11,086 nucleotides of DNA from Actinomycetota bacterium (GTDB lineage: Bacteria; Actinomycetota; Actinomycetes; Acidothermales; Acidothermaceae). This document shows, piece after piece, positions 1-8,066 of this stretch. The notes beneath the pieces are model-generated. The model saw only the letters and a list, made by a program, of their open reading frames with translations. It searched no databases and had not been told where the DNA came from. Positions within the stretch are counted from its first letter, which is position 1, and every line of letters starts with the position of its first letter. The stretch is taken from assembly GCA_003134755.1 (NCBI GenBank), contig PLCK01000121.1, forward strand, positions 3,386 to 14,471, in the 5' to 3' direction. The position numbers and the translations under genes are program-made.

Positions 1-480
1 GAACAGAATCTGGCGCTGGTCTTTTTTGCCGGACACGTTTTAAATTCCGGTTCTTATCTGGTGGCCGCATGGCTGTCGCGGCGCATCGGACTGCTGAATA
101 CCATGATTTTCACTCACATCCCCAGCAGCTTGTTCCTGATGGCCATGCCCTTTGCCTCATCTCCCGGTTGGGCGGTGGTGTTTCTCCTCTGCCGCGAGGC
201 GTTGGTGGAGATGGACGTACCGGCCCGGCAATCTTATGTCGTCGCAGTGGTCGAGCCGGAGGAACGGACTTTTTCCACCGGCGTCACCAACCTTACCCGA
301 AGCATCGCGCGATCCATCTCTCCCTCTTTCGCCGGCGCCATGATGCAGCGGGTGGCGATGGCCACGCCTCTGTTCCTCGGCAGCGGTTTGAAAATTGTTT
401 ACGACATTCTGTTGTTTGTAGCCCTTCGCCGAGTGAAACCTCCCGAAGAGCGGAAAATCGAAACTGAGGGGACTGCCTGA
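1..480 (+). CDS. MFS transporter, C-terminal part (5' end cut by window edge)
   Basis: The frame is open from base 1 to the TGA at 478-480, so this is the last 159 codons of a longer gene whose start lies left of the window. Several hydrophobic stretches alternate with short charged loops, as in the second half of a 12-helix major facilitator superfamily permease. Features of the family include the Arg-Arg pair after a helix (SRRIG) and a segment running through VPARQSY, PEER and TNLTRS. Related permeases are usually called drug or sugar efflux proteins, but the substrate cannot be read here. The charged tail (VKPPEERKIE) looks like a cytoplasmic C terminus. The gene converges on the HAD phosphatase gene with only 27 bases between stops. 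Base composition and codon use differ from the GC-rich genes right of about 1,960. The MFS assignment is fairly secure; the substrate is unknown. Confidence 0.72.
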   Translation, partial: EQNLALVFFAGHVLNSGSYLVAAWLSRRIGLLNTMIFTHIPSSLFLMAMPFASSPGWAVVFLLCREALVEMDVPARQSYVVAVVEPEERTFSTGVTNLTRSIARSISPSFAGAMMQRVAMATPLFLGSGLKIVYDILLFVALRRVKPPEERKIETEGTA

Positions 481-507
481 TTTTTTCGTGGGGAACAGTT
501 GCGATTT

Positions 508-1206
508 TTACCCATTGAAGCCGGAACGAATCTTTTCCAAGTCCACTTCGGTAAAATTTCCGTAAACCCATTCGGCGCTTCGCAGTTCTTCGGGCGGCCG
601 GCTTTGGGCAAGCGCCAAACATTTCATGCCTGCAGCGTGACCGGCGAGTACGCCGGCGGGAGCGTCCTCAATCACCAGGCATTCCGCCGCCAGGAGTGGG
701 TTGTGCCCGTCACGCGGATTAAAAGCGGCAAGGCTGAGCTGCGCCCACGCTTTCAAAAACACCTCCGGGCTTGGTTTTGAATGAGCAACGTCATCTGCCG
801 TAACCAGCAGCGCAAACTTGTCCCGCAAACCAATTTTTCCCAGAAGGTATTCGATTTCTGCGCGAAAGCTTCCGCTGGCGATGGCAAGGGGAAACTCGCC
901 CGCAACTTTGCGTACGAAATCGACGGCGCCGGGAAACACCGGCAGTCCATCATGGATCGCTTCCCAATAGGCGTGCGTCTTCCACGTGACCAGCTCGTCG
1001 CGCCGCGCAGCGTCCAGCGGTTGGCCGTGGCTCTGGAAAAGATGTTCCACAATGCCCCGGTCGTCGAGTGCAAGGTAATCGTGGTAATACTCCTCGTCGG
1101 TTATCGTCCAACCCTGCTGGGACGCCATCTGCTGAGTGAGTTTCATAATCAGCGGCTCGCTGTTTACGATAGTCCCGTCAAAATCAAACAATATGGCGCG
1201 CAGCAA
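508..1206 (-). CDS. HAD-superfamily phosphatase, beta-phosphoglucomutase-like
   Basis: A 232-residue soluble protein of normal length for the subfamily. All four HAD motifs are visible: motif I DFDGT (nucleophile Asp8, acid/base Asp10), motif II Ser111 in ASGS, motif III Lys144 in KPSPE, and motif IV IEDAPAG (Glu180-Asp181). The helical region between motif I and motif II fits a C1-type cap domain. Such enzymes remove phosphate from, or move it on, small sugar phosphates and related metabolites in the cytoplasm; the exact substrate cannot be told. The start is TTG at 1206-1204, chosen because a strong AAGGAG (complement of 1216-1221) lies nine bases upstream and the protein then begins directly before the first beta strand (MLRAILFDFDGT). 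It has its own promoter just upstream and is transcribed away from ccdA. Composition matches the left, lower-GC part of the window. Confidence 0.9.
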   Translation of the reverse strand: MLRAILFDFDGTIVNSEPLIMKLTQQMASQQGWTITDEEYYHDYLALDDRGIVEHLFQSHGQPLDAARRDELVTWKTHAYWEAIHDGLPVFPGAVDFVRKVAGEFPLAIASGSFRAEIEYLLGKIGLRDKFALLVTADDVAHSKPSPEVFLKAWAQLSLAAFNPRDGHNPLLAAECLVIEDAPAGVLAGHAAGMKCLALAQSRPPEELRSAEWVYGNFTEVDLEKIRSGFNG

Positions 1207-1230
1207 TTAGGGTGACTCCTTATAATTGGA

Positions 1231-1258
1231 ATTATATTTAAGCCTTGTCCATTTTCAA
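1231..1258 (-). promoter_or_regulatory. Sigma70-type promoter of the HAD phosphatase gene
   Basis: Read on the minus strand: TTGAAA (complement of 1253-1258), a 16-base spacer, then a perfect TATAAT (complement of 1231-1236). The start codon is 24 bases downstream of the -10 box, with AAGGAG between them. This AT-rich consensus promoter looks unlike the sites upstream of the GC-rich genes further right. The rest of the 1,207-1,444 gap (238 bases) holds no gene I can support, and I see no clear promoter for ccdA in it. Confidence 0.7.
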
Positions 1259-1444
1259 CACACTCACATTCAATGAGCCGGCGCACGCTATGATACACTT
1301 GGTGCTTGTGTGAGGCCAAACGGTCTTAACCAATGCGGAAAGTTTACGTCAAACCAGTTGCAGCGGAGTGACAAAACAACCAGGGCCTGCATCCAATAAA
1401 AGGGCGGCCAACGCAGTGATAGCCTGTCCAGGGATTAACTTTCA

Positions 1445-2176
1445 ATGACCGAACTCACTCTTCCCATCGCTTTTCTCGCGGGCGTAGTTTCATTCCTGTC
1501 GCCATGCGTTCTTCCGCTTATTCCCGGCTACATTTCAATGTTGTCCGGCGAATCCATTGATGAATTGCGCGCGGGCACTGGCGTGGGCGTGGTTCGCCGG
1601 ATTTTTTCCAACTCCATTGCTTTCGTCATTGGATTTTCAACCGTCTTTATCGCGCTGGGAGCGTCAGCAACCTGGGTGGGAAATTTCCTGGCCACTCGGC
1701 GCAGGATTTTCGAAATCGTAGCCGGAATCATTATTATTGTTTTTGGGCTGCACCTGACAGGACTGGTGAAGATCCCGTTTCTCTATCGCGACAAACGCAT
1801 TGATACCGGCGCGCCCAAACGCGGACTCTTGGGATCGTTTATCTTGGGGTTTGCCTTCGCCTTTGGCTGGACGCCGTGTATCGGCCCGACTCTTGGCGCC
1901 GTCCAAAGCCTCGCACTTTCAGGTTCTAGCGCTACCCAAGGTGCGCTGCTGACGCTGGCCTATTGCCTCGGTCTCGGGCTGCCGTTCGTCATCGTCGCCC
2001 TGGCCTTCCGGCGTGCACTGGGAGTCCTGTCGGTGGTGAAGAGGCATTACGCGCTAGTGACGACGATCGGCGGCGCAATGCTCGTCGTGGTCGGTGTGCT
2101 GCTCGTGACAGGTGCGTGGCACGCGCTTGTCGGCCAGCTTCAGACAGCCATCAACAGCTTCGTTCCCGCGGTCTGA
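1445..2176 (+). CDS. ccdA: Cytochrome c biogenesis protein CcdA (thiol-disulfide transporter)
   Basis: A 243-residue, about six-helix membrane protein that carries reducing power from cytoplasmic thioredoxin across the membrane so that apocytochrome c cysteines are reduced before haem attachment. The two redox cysteines sit in the expected repeated motifs: Cys21 in SPCVLPLIPGY and Cys145 in GWTPCIGP. Length is normal. The ATG follows a weak AGGGA about ten bases upstream. It is followed by resB with one base between stop and start, the usual system II arrangement. Base use changes inside the gene: roughly codons 1-135 resemble the lower-GC left flank, while codons from about 165, including AYCLGLGLPFVIVALAFRRA, look actinobacterial. 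The frame is unbroken, so the product may work, but it could be an artificial fusion of two organisms' ccdA genes. The usual upstream resA (TlpA-like thioredoxin) is absent. Confidence 0.9.
   Translation: MTELTLPIAFLAGVVSFLSPCVLPLIPGYISMLSGESIDELRAGTGVGVVRRIFSNSIAFVIGFSTVFIALGASATWVGNFLATRRRIFEIVAGIIIIVFGLHLTGLVKIPFLYRDKRIDTGAPKRGLLGSFILGFAFAFGWTPCIGPTLGAVQSLALSGSSATQGALLTLAYCLGLGLPFVIVALAFRRALGVLSVVKRHYALVTTIGGAMLVVVGVLLVTGAWHALVGQLQTAINSFVPAV
1850..1960. other. Probable junction between two DNA sources inside ccdA
   Basis: GC in 60-base lines goes from 43% (1681-1740) and 52% (1741-1800) to 63% (1861-1980) and 67% (1981-2040), and stays high afterwards. The change brackets the strongly conserved codons for FGWTPCIGPTLG at about 1,861-1,896, exactly where two distant ccdA genes would share enough sequence for an assembler or a recombinase to join them. 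On the left lie genes unrelated to cytochrome maturation; on the right is the full resB-ccsB continuation. I infer either an assembly chimera (favoured) or true homologous recombination. The exact breakpoint cannot be fixed by eye. Confidence 0.55.
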
Positions 2177-2177
2177 C

Positions 2178-3827
2178 ATGAGTGAAACTCAGGCGGACGT
2201 CGATGACGTGATGGCTGCGAAACTCGACACCGCGCCGGTCGAGGCTGATGAGCTCGGCACCCGGCAGCGAGCCGGCAGGGCGCCACGTTCGTCGCTGTGG
2301 GCGTCGGTGCGCTGGGCTTGGTACGTGCTCACATCGATGCGGACGGCGCTGATCCTGCTGTTCATGCTCGCGCTCGCGGCGGTGCCCGGCACGATCCTCC
2401 CCCAACACGCCAGCAGCCCGTTGCGGGTGCGTCAGTACTACGTACATCACCCGACGCTTGCACCGATCATCAACCGGCTCGGCGGCTTCGACGTCTTCGG
2501 TTCGTGGTGGTTCGCCGGCGTCTACCTCTTGCTGTTCATCTCGCTAGCGGGCTGTGTGATTCCACGAAGCCGTCGGCACCTGCGGGCAATGCGGGCCAGG
2601 CCGCCGGCGGCGCCGCGCAATCTCGGCCGGCTTCCGCACAACGCAAGTTGGACGACCGACGCCGACGCTGACGCGGTCGCGACTTCCGCGTACGCACTGC
2701 TTCGGTCGAAACGCTTCAGGGTCGATCGCGCCGGCTCGAGCGTTGCGGCGGAGAAGGGGCATTTGCGCGAGACCGGCAACCTGCTCTTCCATCTGTCGCT
2801 GCTCGTGGTACTCGCCGGTGTCGCCGTTTCGGCCGCATTTGGTTTTACGGGCACGGTCCTCGTCAAGGAACACAACGGGTTCTCCGATACTGCGATCGCT
2901 TACGACAGCCTGAAGGCCGGGCGGCTCGTCGATACGACGAAGCTGCCGCCGTTCTCGTTCACGTTGAACAGCTTCGACGCAACGTACGAACGCAGCGGGC
3001 CGACGCGGGGAGCCGCGGACAGTTTCAACGCGCGGGTGACGTGGCAGCCGAACTTGTCGGCGAAGCCGCGTGACTACGACATCACCGTTAACCATCCGCT
3101 CAGTTCGGGCGGGGCAAATGTCTATCTCGTCGGGCACGGCTACGCGCCACACTTCAAGGTGACCGATGCGACCGGCCAGGTCTTCGACGAAGTCACGCCG
3201 TTCCTGCCGCAAGGCGGCACCTTCGAGTCGCAAGGCGTGGTCAAACTGCCCGACGCGCAGCCGTTGCAGTTGGGTATCACCGGGTTCTTTCTCCCGACTG
3301 CTATCAACGACCTGAACGGCCGCCCGATCTCGACGTTCCCTGCGCCCGACAACCCCGCGGTCGTCATCGGTGTGTTCTCTGGTGATCTCGGGCTCGACGA
3401 CGGCGTGCCGCGGTCGGTGTACACGCTCGACACGTCGAAGATGACGCTGCTCGATACCGCCGAACTCGGCTCTGGGCAGACCCTGACGTTGCCCGGCGGG
3501 CAGGGCAGCGTGACCTTTGTCGGCTTCGACCAGTGGGCGACGTTCCAGATCAGCCGTGACCCTGGCAAGGGGGTCGTGCTCGCGGCCGTCGTCTGTATGG
3601 TTCTCGGACTGCTGCTGTCCCTGCGGGTGCGGCGCCGCCGGGTGTGGGTACGGGCGGTGCCCGATGGCTCGCAGCCCGCTGGGCGTACCGTGGTGGCCGT
3701 TGGGGGCCTCACCAGAACTGACGCGACGAGTGGCTTCGACGACGAGTTCGCGGGTCTGGTCGCCGCGCTGCAGAAGGTCGTGCCCCCGGTCGCCGACCGG
3801 AGCACCGAACGGGTTCAGGAGGACTGA
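2178..3827 (+). CDS. resB: Cytochrome c biogenesis protein ResB
   Basis: A 549-residue ResB-family protein, one half of the system II cytochrome c synthase that delivers haem to apocytochromes on the outer face of the membrane. A basic, low-complexity N terminus of about 40 residues leads into the signature first helix (TSMRTALILLFMLALAAVPG, then TILPQ), a second helix near FGSWWFAGVYLLLFISLAGC, and a third near HLSLLVVLAGVAVSAAFGFTG. A large extracytoplasmic domain of over 250 residues follows, then a last helix (VVLAAVVCMVLGLLLSLRV) and a short basic and acidic tail. The start is the ATG at 2178, one base after the ccdA stop; a longer open frame from 2112 overlaps ccdA and is not needed. 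It is followed two bases later by the ccsB start. Composition is uniformly actinobacterial. Confidence 0.93.
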   Translation: MSETQADVDDVMAAKLDTAPVEADELGTRQRAGRAPRSSLWASVRWAWYVLTSMRTALILLFMLALAAVPGTILPQHASSPLRVRQYYVHHPTLAPIINRLGGFDVFGSWWFAGVYLLLFISLAGCVIPRSRRHLRAMRARPPAAPRNLGRLPHNASWTTDADADAVATSAYALLRSKRFRVDRAGSSVAAEKGHLRETGNLLFHLSLLVVLAGVAVSAAFGFTGTVLVKEHNGFSDTAIAYDSLKAGRLVDTTKLPPFSFTLNSFDATYERSGPTRGAADSFNARVTWQPNLSAKPRDYDITVNHPLSSGGANVYLVGHGYAPHFKVTDATGQVFDEVTPFLPQGGTFESQGVVKLPDAQPLQLGITGFFLPTAINDLNGRPISTFPAPDNPAVVIGVFSGDLGLDDGVPRSVYTLDTSKMTLLDTAELGSGQTLTLPGGQGSVTFVGFDQWATFQISRDPGKGVVLAAVVCMVLGLLLSLRVRRRRVWVRAVPDGSQPAGRTVVAVGGLTRTDATSGFDDEFAGLVAALQKVVPPVADRSTERVQED

Positions 3828-3829
3828 GC

Positions 3830-4894
3830 GTGGGCGTCGACGTTGGGCTGGCCAGGCTGTCCAACGACCTCATCGTCGGCGGCATCGCGGCTTACTCAGT
3901 CGCATTCCTCGGTTACGCGATAGACGCCGCATTCGGCAACCACGTAGCCGCCGCTGCCAGCCAGCCGGCCGCCGCGGTCGACGTCCGCCAGCCCGCTCTT
4001 GTCGGCGTGACAGCGCACGACGGCGACCAGTCGAGGGGAGCCGGCTGGACGTCGCCGGCGTCCGATTCGCGGCCGCCGGGCGTCCGGCTGGCGCGCACCA
4101 ACGCCGCGGCACGTGGGGTCGGCGGGTTCTTGTCGGCCCGCACCGGCCGGTTCGCCGTCGCGATTACAGTCGTCGGCTGGCTGCTCCACCTCGGCGCTGT
4201 TGTCACGCGCGGTCTCTCGGTGCACAGGTTGCCGTGGGGCAACATGTACGAGTTCACCCTTGCCTTCACGCTCACCGTGGTGACCGCATTCCTCGTGATC
4301 ATGATGCGGCAACCCGCGCGCTACCTCGGTGTGTTCGTCATGACGCCCGTCGTCCTTGCGTTGGGCATCGCTGTGCTCGTCCTCTATGTGGCACCGGCGC
4401 CGCTCGTGCCTGCGCTGCACTCGTTCTGGCTGGCGATCCATGTGACCGCGGCGATTCTCGCCTCGGGCGTGTTCACGGTCGCGACCGCGGCCACCGTCAT
4501 GTTCTTGATTGCCGATCGCTATGCGGTGGCCATGGCAAGTGGCAAACCGGTGCGCTTCTCGGCGCTGGCTCGCATCATGCCCGCGCCCGACGTGCTCGAC
4601 CGGACCGCGTATCGCGCCTACGCGTTCGCGTTTCCAGTCTGGACGTTCGCAGTCATCGCGGGCGCGATCTGGGCCGAATACGCCTGGGGGCACTACTGGC
4701 AGTGGGACCCGAAGGAGACCTGGGCCTTCATCACCTGGGTCATTTACGCGGGCTATCTGCACGCCAGGGCCACCGCTGGGTGGCGCGGGCGCAAGGCCGC
4801 CTACGTCGCGATGCTCGGGTTCACTTCGATCGTGTTCAACTTCTTCATCGTGAACATCTTCATCACCGGTGTGCACTCGTACGCCGGCGTCTGA
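3830..4894 (+). CDS. ccsB: Cytochrome c biogenesis protein CcsB (CcsA/ResC type, WWD domain)
   Basis: A 354-residue polytopic membrane protein, partner of ResB in system II haem export and attachment. Actinobacterial annotations call it CcsB; elsewhere it is CcsA or ResC. The tryptophan-rich haem-binding WWD motif is clear at about residues 281-298 (WAEYAWGHYWQWDPKETW). NMYEF (138-142), HSFWLAIHV (197-205) and histidines 120, 204, 311 and 349 lie in positions typical for the family. After one N-terminal helix there is a poorly conserved Ala/Pro-rich loop (about 38-105), a common actinobacterial extension. The GTG start at 3830 is set by AGGAGG at 3817-3822, seven bases upstream and overlapping the end of resB. 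The 90-base gap to the next gene holds that gene's promoter. Confidence 0.93.
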   Translation: MGVDVGLARLSNDLIVGGIAAYSVAFLGYAIDAAFGNHVAAAASQPAAAVDVRQPALVGVTAHDGDQSRGAGWTSPASDSRPPGVRLARTNAAARGVGGFLSARTGRFAVAITVVGWLLHLGAVVTRGLSVHRLPWGNMYEFTLAFTLTVVTAFLVIMMRQPARYLGVFVMTPVVLALGIAVLVLYVAPAPLVPALHSFWLAIHVTAAILASGVFTVATAATVMFLIADRYAVAMASGKPVRFSALARIMPAPDVLDRTAYRAYAFAFPVWTFAVIAGAIWAEYAWGHYWQWDPKETWAFITWVIYAGYLHARATAGWRGRKAAYVAMLGFTSIVFNFFIVNIFITGVHSYAGV

Positions 4895-4949
4895 CCAGCT
4901 CAGCCTCTCCGCCGGACCGGCTCGTGCAGGCTTACGCGCGACCTGCCAT

Positions 4950-4978
4950 TTAGACGCGCGCGGCCGACCGGCGATACT
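4950..4978 (+). promoter_or_regulatory. Candidate promoter of the mqnL-mqnP-mqnM operon, giving a leaderless mRNA
   Basis: TTAGAC (4950-4955), a 17-base spacer and GATACT (4973-4978) form a good actinobacterial sigmaA-type promoter. The GTG start of the decarboxylase begins only seven bases after the -10 box and no Shine-Dalgarno sequence precedes it. Transcription would therefore begin at or within a base or so of the start codon, giving a leaderless message, which is common in actinobacteria. Confidence 0.5.
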
Positions 4979-4984
4979 TGGCCG

Positions 4985-6433
4985 GTGGCCTACGCAGACC
5001 TGCCGGAGTTCCTCGACCGGCTCGAGAAGGACGGCGACCTTGTGCGCGTCAAGGCGCAGGTCGATCCGCACCTCGAGATCACCGAGATCGTCGACCGAGT
5101 CGTCCGGGCCGGAGGCCCGGCGTTGCTGTTCGAGAATGTCCTGGGGTCCAAGCTGCCGCTGGCGATGAATGTCTTCGGCACACAGTCCAGAATGGCGAAG
5201 GCGCTCGACGTCGACAGTCTCGACGCCGTGGGAGCACGGATCGCCGACCTGCTCAAGCCCGAGCTGGCGCGCGGTTTCGCTGGCCTGCGCGATGCCATGA
5301 GCAAGCTCGGCCAGCTCCGCGACGTCCCGCCCAAGCGGGTACGCAAGGGCGACTGCCAGGACGTCGTGGTGAAGGGCGACAAGGTCGACCTGATGACCTT
5401 GCCCGCGCTGCACACCTGGCCCGACGATGGCGGCGCCTATTTCAACCTCGGGCTGACCCACACCAAGCATCCCGAGACGGGTGCCCGGAACCTCGGGCTG
5501 TACCGCTTGCAGCGCCACGACCGGCGAACTGTCGCGATGCACTGGCAGATCCACAAGGACTCGAACGCGCATCACGCGGTCGCCGAGCGGCGCGGCGAGC
5601 GGCTGCCGGTGGCGATCGCTTTCGGCTGCGATCCGGTGGTCACCTACGCGGCGTCCGCGCCACTGCCGAGCGACATCGACGAGTACCTGTTCGCCGGCTT
5701 CCTTCGGCAGGACCGGGTCGAGATGGTCGACTGTGTCACGGTGCCGTTGCAGGTTCCGGCAGATGCACAGGTCGTGCTCGAAGGCTGGCTCGAACCGGGG
5801 GAGCGGCGACCCGAGGGTCCCTTCGGCGACCACACCGGTTTCTACACACCTGTCGAGCCGTTCCCTGCGCTCACGATCGACTGCATGACCATGCAGAAGA
5901 AGCCGGTCTTCCAGTCGATCGTGGTCGGCCGGCCGCCGGCCGAGGACGGACCGCTCGGCAAGGCCACTGAGCGCATCTTCCTGCCACTGGTTCGGCTCAT
6001 GATCCCCGACATCGTCGACATGGACATGCCTGTCGAAGGGGTGTTCCACAACTGCGTGATCGTAAGCATCGACAAGCGATTCCCGAAGCAAGCGCACAAG
6101 GTGATGAACGCGATCTGGGGCGCCGGCATGCTGTCGCTGGCGAAGCTGATCGTCGTGGTCGACGCCGATTGCGATGTGCACGACTATTCGCAGGTCGCGT
6201 GGCGCGCGTTCGGCAACGTCGACTACACCCATGACCTCGCACACTCCGTCGGCCCGGTCGACCATCTCGACCATGCGAGCTATCAGCAGTTCTGGGGCGG
6301 CAAGATCGGCGTCGACGCCACCGCGAAGCTCCCAGCCGAGGGCTACACCCGGGGGTGGCCGGAGATGATCGAACAGGACCCGGCCGTCGTCGCCCGCGTG
6401 ACGGCCCGCTGGAAGGAATTCGGGCTCTCGTGA
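4985..6433 (+). CDS. mqnL: UbiD-family menaquinone biosynthesis decarboxylase (MqnL-like)
   Basis: A 482-residue UbiD-family decarboxylase, full length. In the futalosine pathway this enzyme is assigned removal of the carboxyl group from the prenylated 1,4-dihydroxy-6-naphthoate intermediate, using prenylated FMN made by the UbiX partner. Visible family blocks are MNVFGTQSRM (61-70), the metal and cofactor block YFNLGLTHTKHPETGARNLG (152-171) followed by RLQRHD (174-179), the catalytic region RRPEGPFGDHTGFYTP (274-289), and the C-terminal HLDHAS and GGKIGVDATAK segment (427-448). GTG at 4985 is the only sensible start and matches the normal UbiD N terminus (LPEFLDRLEKDGDLVRV). The gene overlaps the prenyltransferase by four bases. 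The menaquinone rather than ubiquinone role is inferred from the actinobacterial context and the nearby mqnE. Another UbiD substrate is possible but less likely. Confidence 0.9.
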   Translation: MAYADLPEFLDRLEKDGDLVRVKAQVDPHLEITEIVDRVVRAGGPALLFENVLGSKLPLAMNVFGTQSRMAKALDVDSLDAVGARIADLLKPELARGFAGLRDAMSKLGQLRDVPPKRVRKGDCQDVVVKGDKVDLMTLPALHTWPDDGGAYFNLGLTHTKHPETGARNLGLYRLQRHDRRTVAMHWQIHKDSNAHHAVAERRGERLPVAIAFGCDPVVTYAASAPLPSDIDEYLFAGFLRQDRVEMVDCVTVPLQVPADAQVVLEGWLEPGERRPEGPFGDHTGFYTPVEPFPALTIDCMTMQKKPVFQSIVVGRPPAEDGPLGKATERIFLPLVRLMIPDIVDMDMPVEGVFHNCVIVSIDKRFPKQAHKVMNAIWGAGMLSLAKLIVVVDADCDVHDYSQVAWRAFGNVDYTHDLAHSVGPVDHLDHASYQQFWGGKIGVDATAKLPAEGYTRGWPEMIEQDPAVVARVTARWKEFGLS

Positions 6434-7365
6434 GTGCCGCCGCCACGCCGTGGCCGCCGACCGGTCCCGAGTCGGGCCCGATCGCCACCGCACCCGGGCG
6501 GGTGCGGGCGTTCCTCGGCCTCGTCCGCATCGAGCACTCGGTGTTCGCGCTCCCGTTCGCCTACATCGCCGCGCTGACGGCGATGTCGCGCGCCGATGAC
6601 CACGTGCACTGGCGTCAACTGCTGCTGGTCACGATCGCGATGGTCGGTGCCCGCACCTTCGCCATGGCGGTCAACCGCATCGTCGACAGGCACATCGACG
6701 CCCGCAATCCGCGCACGCAGGCTCGCGAACTCGTCACCGGCGTCGTCTCTCTCCGGACGGCGTGGGCGGGCGCGATCGTCGCCCTTGCCGTGCTGATGCT
6801 GGCCGCCGCCGGGCTCAACCGGGTCTGCCTCGTGCTCGCGCCGGTGGCCGCCGTCGTGCTCGCCGGATATCCCTACGCGAAGCGATTCACCTGGGCGCCG
6901 CACGCCGTACTCGGACTCGCACAGACGATCGGGCCGATTGGCGCCTGGATGGCGGTGACCGGCCACTGGTCGTGGCCGGCAGTCGTGCTGGGGCTCGCCG
7001 TCGGGTTCTGGATCGGCGGCTTCGACATCATCTATGCGCTGCAGGATTACCGCATTGACCGGCAGATCGGCGTGAAGTCGTTGCCTGCACGGTTCGGGCC
7101 GGCTGTCGCGCTGGCGTTCTCTCGGCTGGCCCACTACGCGACGGTTCTACTGCTGCTGTGGTTCGGCACACTGGCGCGCTTGGGCTGGACGTGGACCGCA
7201 GGCGTCGTCGCTGCGGCCGCTGCGCTCGCGTACGAGCAGCACCTCGTCAAGCCTGACGATCTGTCCAAGGTCAACCGGGCGTTCTTCACTGTCAACGGGT
7301 TCGTCGGCATCGGCCTGTTCTGTTTCGCACTCGTCGATCTGGTGTCGCGAGGACTGCGGGGATGA
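6430..7365 (+). CDS. mqnP: UbiA-family prenyltransferase of menaquinone synthesis (MqnP-like)
   Basis: A 311-residue integral membrane prenyltransferase with about eight to nine helices. Both Mg-diphosphate-binding Asp motifs are present: NxxxDxxxD at Asn82, Asp86, Asp90 (NRIVDRHID) and DxxxD at Asp206, Asp210 (DYRID), followed by the usual VKSLPARFG. The N-terminal RIEHSVFALPFAY block is characteristic of the UbiA-like enzymes paired with futalosine-type UbiD and UbiX. It would attach the polyprenyl chain to the dihydroxynaphthoate ring. I chose the GTG at 6430, overlapping the mqnL stop as GTGA, which implies translational coupling; an upstream in-frame start at 6355 would create a long overlap. 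It is coupled to the UbiX gene by an ATGA overlap. Confidence 0.9.
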   Translation: MSAAATPWPPTGPESGPIATAPGRVRAFLGLVRIEHSVFALPFAYIAALTAMSRADDHVHWRQLLLVTIAMVGARTFAMAVNRIVDRHIDARNPRTQARELVTGVVSLRTAWAGAIVALAVLMLAAAGLNRVCLVLAPVAAVVLAGYPYAKRFTWAPHAVLGLAQTIGPIGAWMAVTGHWSWPAVVLGLAVGFWIGGFDIIYALQDYRIDRQIGVKSLPARFGPAVALAFSRLAHYATVLLLLWFGTLARLGWTWTAGVVAAAAALAYEQHLVKPDDLSKVNRAFFTVNGFVGIGLFCFALVDLVSRGLRG

Positions 7366-8039
7366 CAGCGGCCGCTCGGGTCCCGTGGGTCGTCGGCGTC
7401 AGCGGCGCCAGCGGAACCCCTTATGCCGCAGCGGTTCTGCGCGGCCTGCTCGCGGCGGCACTGCCCGTAGACCTCGTGGTGTCGCGGGCAGCGCGGCTCA
7501 CCCTGCTCGACGAGACCGGGATCGCCTGGCACGACGATGCTGAGTCGTTGCGCGCCTTTCTCGCCGTCCGGCTCGATGCAGATGCCGAGCTCGACACAGC
7601 TACCGAGTTCGACGCGGGCCAGCACGCCGTGCTCGACGATGTGCGGTTCTGGTCGGCGGCCGACCTGGCAGCAGGCCCGTCGAGCGGCTCGTACCAGACC
7701 AGGGGCATGGTCGTCGTGCCCGCGAGCACGGCGGCGGTGGCAGGCATCGCGATCGGTCTCTCGAAGGATCTCCTGCAGCGGGCGGCGGACGTCACGCTGA
7801 AGGAGCGCCGGCCGCTCGTCGTCGTCCCGCGGGAGATGCCGTTGACGGCTGCGACCCTGCGGCATCTGGTGTCGCTGGCCGAGGCCGGCGCGGCGGTGCT
7901 GCCAGCCAGTCCGGCGTTCTACAGCAAACCGAAGAACATGCAGCAGCTGGTGGATTTCGTTGCTGGCAAGATCTTGGACGCGCTCGGCGTCGCCCACGAT
8001 CTCTTCACCCGTTGGGACGGCCGACTCGGCAGCGGTTAG
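7362..8039 (+). CDS. mqnM: UbiX-family flavin prenyltransferase (MqnM-like)
   Basis: A 225-residue soluble flavoprotein that prenylates FMN to make the prFMN cofactor needed by UbiD enzymes, here the decarboxylase two genes upstream. The N-terminal nucleotide-binding GVSGASGTPYA motif (12-22), the SSGSYQTRGMVVVPAST segment and the C-terminal PASPAFYSKPKNMQQLVDFV block are diagnostic. It is somewhat longer than typical UbiX (about 190-200 residues) owing to an acidic stretch around residues 55-95. The ATG at 7362 overlaps the mqnP stop (ATGA). It ends 27 bases before the convergent BldC-like gene; no clear terminator is visible between the two. Confidence 0.9.
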   Translation: MTAAARVPWVVGVSGASGTPYAAAVLRGLLAAALPVDLVVSRAARLTLLDETGIAWHDDAESLRAFLAVRLDADAELDTATEFDAGQHAVLDDVRFWSAADLAAGPSSGSYQTRGMVVVPASTAAVAGIAIGLSKDLLQRAADVTLKERRPLVVVPREMPLTAATLRHLVSLAEAGAAVLPASPAFYSKPKNMQQLVDFVAGKILDALGVAHDLFTRWDGRLGSG

Positions 8040-8066
8040 CGTTCGAGCGAGCCGGCCCCTCGGATG

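Noticed and set aside
481..507. Bidirectional terminator between the converging MFS and HAD genes
   Set aside because: The 27-base gap has no convincing stem-loop.
3517..4953. 478-codon plus-strand frame overlapping resB and ccsB
   Set aside because: Arg/Ala/Ser-rich product in the wrong frame for both ResB and the WWD protein, which have clear motifs.
3896..6493. 865-codon open frame on the minus strand across ccsB and mqnL
   Set aside because: It is the antisense shadow of two well-supported genes in GC-rich DNA; its product is low-complexity, rich in Arg, His and Asp, with no domain pattern.
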